Of a stretch of DNA of 64,000 nt, positions 60,801-64,000 are shown piece by piece. The stretch spans positions 3,782,001-3,846,000 of the forward strand of contig NZ_SMGE01000001.1 of the NCBI RefSeq assembly GCF_004339525.1. The letters are read 5' to 3'. The position numbers and the translations under genes were made by a program. The notes below the pieces were generated by a model. It was not told the origin of the DNA. It did not search any database and worked only from the letters and a program-made list of their open reading frames with translations. Position 1 is the first letter of the stretch. The number at the start of each line of letters is the position of its first letter. This DNA is from Flavobacterium sp. 90. GTDB lineage: Bacteria > Bacteroidota > Bacteroidia > Flavobacteriales > Flavobacteriaceae.

Positions 60801-63800
60801 TCATTTCTTTATTCCATAACGGATATGATGGTTTAATTGTCGAATATTCTGAAGATAACCAAAACTGGAAAAAAGTTACTGGTATCGATTATCCTTCAAC
60901 TTTGCATTATGATAACGAAGGCGTATTATCTGGCCCATGGTTTACCGGAATCAATAATGATTTTAAAAAGGCTCCATTTGGAATGCGTTTAAATGAATTA
61001 GCGGGTAAAAAAGCTGCAATTCGTTTCCGCGTCGTTACAGATGATTACAATGATGGATTCTTAGGTGCTTTTATAGATAATATTCGTGTCGATAATGCAC
61101 CTTATGATTTAGAACTTTCGGCTGTAAATGTAGATGCGGGAAGTTGTAAAATTGACAACACTAATGTAACAATTAAGGCTAAAATCATTAACAATTTTGC
61201 AACAACTGCTGAGCAGGTTAATGTTAATGTGAAAATTCTTGATAACGCACAAAATGAAATCTTTTCAAAAACAGAAAAAGCATCATTAGTGTTTGCTAAA
61301 TTTCAAGATACGATTACATATTCTATTCCAAATATTAACTTAAAAACAATAGGTAGTAATACTATTTTGGTTTCTGTTTTTCCTGATGATATGACTAAGG
61401 ATATTAAGCCGAAAAATAATTCTTATACATTGAGTTATGATAGTTGGAATAATGACGATATGAAAGTATCTGTACTTCCGTATACGATGGATTTTGAAGA
61501 TGCAAGTCAATATAAAGGATGGAGAACTTCTGAAAATAAAGGAAGTGCCGGCTGGATACATGGTACGTATTTAGATTTACGCTCTCCAAGTTTTTTCCTG
61601 ACAGATCATACTAAATTTATGGCAAGCAATGATGATAAATGTAATTGTGATGCTTCTAATGATAGATTAATCTCTCCGGTTTTTGACTTAAGCAACTATA
61701 AAGAAGCACATTTATCATTTGATGGTTTTGGAGATGGTCAAAGACTTTCAGACGGATATGTAAAAGTAAGTACAGATGGAGGTAATACATGGGAAACTGT
61801 GTTTAAAATGTATTATATCGATAATTGGATCCAATATCACGTAGATTTAACGCCTTATGCAGGAAAATCATGTGTGATGATAGCATTCCAGCATGATGAT
61901 AACGGTTTATTTGCTAATGGTTTTGCGATAGATAATATTAAGGTTACAGAGAAAGCAGATTATTTACAGTTATCTGATTTAAGCGTTCCTGAAACGGTTT
62001 ATGAAGATGCGCCTTCGCACGAATTTTTTATAGGTGCAACAAATGCTTATTATAACACAGTAGAGAAAGCTACGATCGAATATCAAATTACCCAAAATGG
62101 TAAAGCGGTTGGTGAACCGGTTACGCTGGAAAAAAATGATAAGATCTTGCAATATCAAACCATTGTTTATACAATAAATGGTATTCCGCAATTGGCGGCA
62201 GGAAATTATGAAGTTACAGTAAAAATAATTTCGAATGGACAGCTAAAAGCTGATGCACAAACTCTTACGAAATCTTTTCAGGTTGTTGCAAAAGCACCAA
62301 ATTTAGAAACAGAAACTTTTTCGGATGTAGCTTTAGGTTCAATATTTGGATCAAAAGGATATACTTCAAATCAAAGTGATGATAACTATCCTTGGAGAGT
62401 TGTTACTAAACCGGATAATACAAACCTGACAGTTCCTAAAACGGATCATACAAGAGATGTAGCTGCAACGATGCTGTATAATCAGCTTGAAAATTATGCT
62501 ATTTATGGAGAATTATTATCTCCGATGTATAAGTTATCTGAAAATGCAACGGCTTTAGAGTTTTATTATGCAATGCAATGCAACTACATTAACAGTTTAA
62601 TTGTAGATGTTAAAACGGTAGGAGGGGAATGGACTGAAATATGGAGAGACTCTAAACATGGAGACTATGTTGATACAGAGTGGAAAAAAGGAGCAATCAA
62701 CATAAAGAAATATGCAGGAAAATCTGTAATGTTTAGATTTAGACATGCTAAAGAAGGTGGATATTCATACATGGTATTAGATGATTTAAAAGTAATCACT
62801 GATGATGTTTTAGATGCATCTGTACAAATATTATCACCAAAAGATGTATGTGGCGGATCTGAATTTAAAGTGAAATTGACTAATGAAGGACAAATTGCCA
62901 TTGCAGCAAACACAATTCAGTTAGATGTAAATTACATCAACACAAACGAAACTATTTCAGAAACTATTGAAGCTGGAATTCCGGTTGGAGAAAGTATCGA
63001 ATATATTTTGAAAAAACAGCCAAAACTTGAAATAGGAGGTGATTCTCATGTGTTTAGTGTGAACGCAAAATTAGAAAATGACGCGGTTCAACAAAACAAC
63101 GAAATTACAAACTACATCTATCAGGGAGTAGCTCAGGATTTTAAAATATTTGATAATTCAAGTATTCACGGATACGCAGGCAAAAGTTTATACATTGATG
63201 CTCAAACTAATTTTAGCGTTGATAAGTTAGAAGTTACTTCATACAAATGGAATACAGGTGCGGTTTCTAATGCTATTGAAATCAATCAGCCAGGAGATTA
63301 CACTGTAACAGTTGTGACTAAAAACGGATGTACGCTTACAGAAAAAATCACAGCAACATTTGACACTTTTGAATCTGATTTAGAAAGTGGCGCTATTTGT
63401 GGTCCTGAAGTTGTTTTAAATCCGGGAAACTATAAATCTTACGAATGGTTTGACGGTTCAACAGAACCAACTTATACTACAAAAGAAAGTGGTGATTATT
63501 TCGTAACGGTTTATAATGAAAACGGAATTGGTAAAACTTTAAGTACGACAATTTCAATTCTTGAAAACAACATTGTACCGGAAATTCAGGTTGTAGGGGA
63601 GAAAAAATTAACAGCTTCAGTTGATGCAGCTTCGTACCAATGGTTTTTGAACGATAGACCTATTCCAAATGCAACTGAAAAATCTATAATTGCGATTTGG
63701 GAAGGAAGTTATAGTCTTCAAATAACTAATGATAACGGTTGTAATAGAATTTCGACGGCATTTGATTCAAAAGGTATGTTGCTTGGAAAAATAACAAATC

Positions 63801-64000
63801 CGTTTAGAGTTTTCCCTAATCCGGCTGTTGACAACGTAAACATCTTTTTGGGTGAAAAAATTGAAGGAGCAACAGAAATCAAAATGTACGCTATGGATGG
63901 AAAAGCCGTATGGAATAAAACCTATACAAGTATTCCGTCAACTATAAATCTAAGCGGATTAACTCCTGGAGTTTATGTTTTAGAATGTGTAGTAAAGGAT
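57887..64000 (+). CDS. M4 family (thermolysin-like) metallopeptidase with T9SS sorting domain (3' partial)
   Basis: 2038 codons open to the window edge. Signal peptide MNQIYFKTKYLFVLLGFFVC to MAQ; FTP/PepSY propeptide (about 140-300); M4 catalytic domain with HELTH at 453-457 and the third ligand in NESFSD near 477; then repeated CARDB-like and MAM/beta-sandwich domains (for example near 885, 1200 and 1490); Ig-like units (near 1770-1950); and a C-terminal T9SS type A sorting domain (VFPNPAVDNVNIFLGEKIEG to LTPGVYVLECVV). By family knowledge it is secreted through the Por system as a zinc peptidase. The stop should be just outside. Confidence 0.85.
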   Translation, partial: MNQIYFKTKYLFVLLGFFVCSVGMAQSPVPNKLKGNAVTALGSPTASQTKNQVSKKTKDQISSQDSDANNLFTQKEEKISGKELSAAESEAVLKRAQQSQNLFTQKLTNTTAKTNAQDSVSTKVKSFAKSSKLTIKNIFEVKREEFDLASTDKMQLKSVSDNHGRTLATYQQLHNSIPVEGAIYKVRENKTKIDAFGATAKKLPVNGNYKINAATAFQNALKTVNAKQYIWESKKLGSIINKNISSKPEGDLVYVGPNFSPELTEYYLAWKFDIYATNPQSSQTIYIDANSGKTILNIALDRDSNLPGQTMGKGKARYSGDVTFNTKQYADGYRLEADYGKFKIPMYTLNMNHADQASDEVITDYIDEDNIWSELHNENHDEVALDIHWGMQKALDYYAEKFDRNSVDNKGLEIISLAHLGNNVENASWTGGWAQFGDGVNNSPYVGLGITAHELTHAVTQYSAALIYRGESGAMNESFSDIFGISVEFYVGKDTKENIWLLGNELYKHGSMRSMGNPKAQSQPDTYGGVNWINPLNTSYDNGGVHINSGITNYWFYLLSEGGKGVNDLNNSYDVKAIGLAKAEKIAYITLTEYLSPSSNFSDMRQATLMVAEDLYGMGSEEYKQITNAWYAIGVGTQFADKQFAVVTVEKPSVACGSLKGDEPFYVTIKNTGSTVIKADKALNYKLRLMIAGFGGRMSTLYTNDGVISFDKDLAVGAETVIKIQENLPYNVSLTALNYVEVKLDFDPITAFGTKEGISFVSSYLVPPAQKDLDLKVARLNLPEYSGTTLSANHALSITIFNLGCQDLPAGTQLKVGYQDKFAGNQTIWKDITLSTVFKGNSEMTIPFDGTVDLSAVGLHTFDAFVSYDNDPVATNNTGTNAVYNGIVTQFPYSQNFEGTPGGWYSESLATNQKFIWQASAYSFRDTKSKYLWATVQLGDTGDRVALNADFTLQSPVFDFTNVAFPYVEFDIISLFHNGYDGLIVEYSEDNQNWKKVTGIDYPSTLHYDNEGVLSGPWFTGINNDFKKAPFGMRLNELAGKKAAIRFRVVTDDYNDGFLGAFIDNIRVDNAPYDLELSAVNVDAGSCKIDNTNVTIKAKIINNFATTAEQVNVNVKILDNAQNEIFSKTEKASLVFAKFQDTITYSIPNINLKTIGSNTILVSVFPDDMTKDIKPKNNSYTLSYDSWNNDDMKVSVLPYTMDFEDASQYKGWRTSENKGSAGWIHGTYLDLRSPSFFLTDHTKFMASNDDKCNCDASNDRLISPVFDLSNYKEAHLSFDGFGDGQRLSDGYVKVSTDGGNTWETVFKMYYIDNWIQYHVDLTPYAGKSCVMIAFQHDDNGLFANGFAIDNIKVTEKADYLQLSDLSVPETVYEDAPSHEFFIGATNAYYNTVEKATIEYQITQNGKAVGEPVTLEKNDKILQYQTIVYTINGIPQLAAGNYEVTVKIISNGQLKADAQTLTKSFQVVAKAPNLETETFSDVALGSIFGSKGYTSNQSDDNYPWRVVTKPDNTNLTVPKTDHTRDVAATMLYNQLENYAIYGELLSPMYKLSENATALEFYYAMQCNYINSLIVDVKTVGGEWTEIWRDSKHGDYVDTEWKKGAINIKKYAGKSVMFRFRHAKEGGYSYMVLDDLKVITDDVLDASVQILSPKDVCGGSEFKVKLTNEGQIAIAANTIQLDVNYINTNETISETIEAGIPVGESIEYILKKQPKLEIGGDSHVFSVNAKLENDAVQQNNEITNYIYQGVAQDFKIFDNSSIHGYAGKSLYIDAQTNFSVDKLEVTSYKWNTGAVSNAIEINQPGDYTVTVVTKNGCTLTEKITATFDTFESDLESGAICGPEVVLNPGNYKSYEWFDGSTEPTYTTKESGDYFVTVYNENGIGKTLSTTISILENNIVPEIQVVGEKKLTASVDAASYQWFLNDRPIPNATEKSIIAIWEGSYSLQITNDNGCNRISTAFDSKGMLLGKITNPFRVFPNPAVDNVNIFLGEKIEGATEIKMYAMDGKAVWNKTYTSIPSTINLSGLTPGVYVLECVVKD

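Overview
The window is AT-rich DNA from a Bacteroidota bacterium, most likely a Flavobacterium. Supporting signs are TAnnTTTG-type -7 boxes, short AT-rich leaders without clear Shine-Dalgarno sequences, many SusD-era-style lipoproteins, a TPR-membrane-HTH regulator, and a secreted protein ending in a type IX secretion (Por) sorting domain. No organism name can be read from the sequence; the genus is an inference.

Layout. 1-8.4 kb is ordinary chromosome: the end of a family 2 glycosyltransferase, a TetR / small HMA-like protein / MFS efflux operon with a palindromic operator, an L,D-transpeptidase-like protein, an AraC regulator next to an NmrA-like oxidoreductase, and two lipoproteins, one with a complete metzincin zinc motif. 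8.7-54.3 kb is one large accessory block. It encodes a contractile phage tail (sheath, tube, gp25-like and J-like baseplate proteins, gpD-like hub, beta-helix spike, PAAR-like DUF4280 tip), two tail chaperones, a lysis set (M15 endolysin, lipoprotein, holin) and about nine fibre-like proteins. I see no capsid, portal, terminase, integrase or replication gene, and no ClpV/AAA+ ATPase, so it reads as an R-type tailocin (defective prophage tail) rather than a full prophage or a type VI or extracellular injection system. 54.4-64 kb returns to host genes: an LRR lipoprotein, a TPR/LuxR-like regulator and a very large M4 metallopeptidase that runs off the window.

Two aspects stand out. First, regulation: nine promoters, including a divergent pair at 48.9 kb, carry the same tandem 9-bp element (CTACTGAAA twice, degenerate at one site) at a fixed 43-44 bp from the -7 box, usually TATTTTTAC. 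These promoters drive the sheath, baseplate, lysis, hub/spike, three fibre and one effector transcription units. The block centre holds a self-cleaving LexA/CI-like repressor with repeated AACATAT operators on both sides of its divergent promoter region, plus a 59-residue HTH protein that is a good activator candidate. This resembles the PrtR/PrtN logic of pyocins but with a different DNA site.

Second, cargo: three toxin/immunity-like modules sit inside the block: (a) a caspase-fold-like protein directly after the PAAR-like tip, followed by two related exported proteins with their own promoter; (b) a JAMM/DUF4329-like protein translationally coupled to an exported protein; (c) a 1350-residue protein with lysozyme-like and M15-like ends, divergently transcribed from a regulon promoter and followed by an ankyrin lipoprotein with its own upstream region. 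A tailocin that carries T6SS-like effectors, many alternative fibres and a dedicated regulon is the candidate undescribed system here. No classical tape measure protein is visible, which is a real gap in the model.
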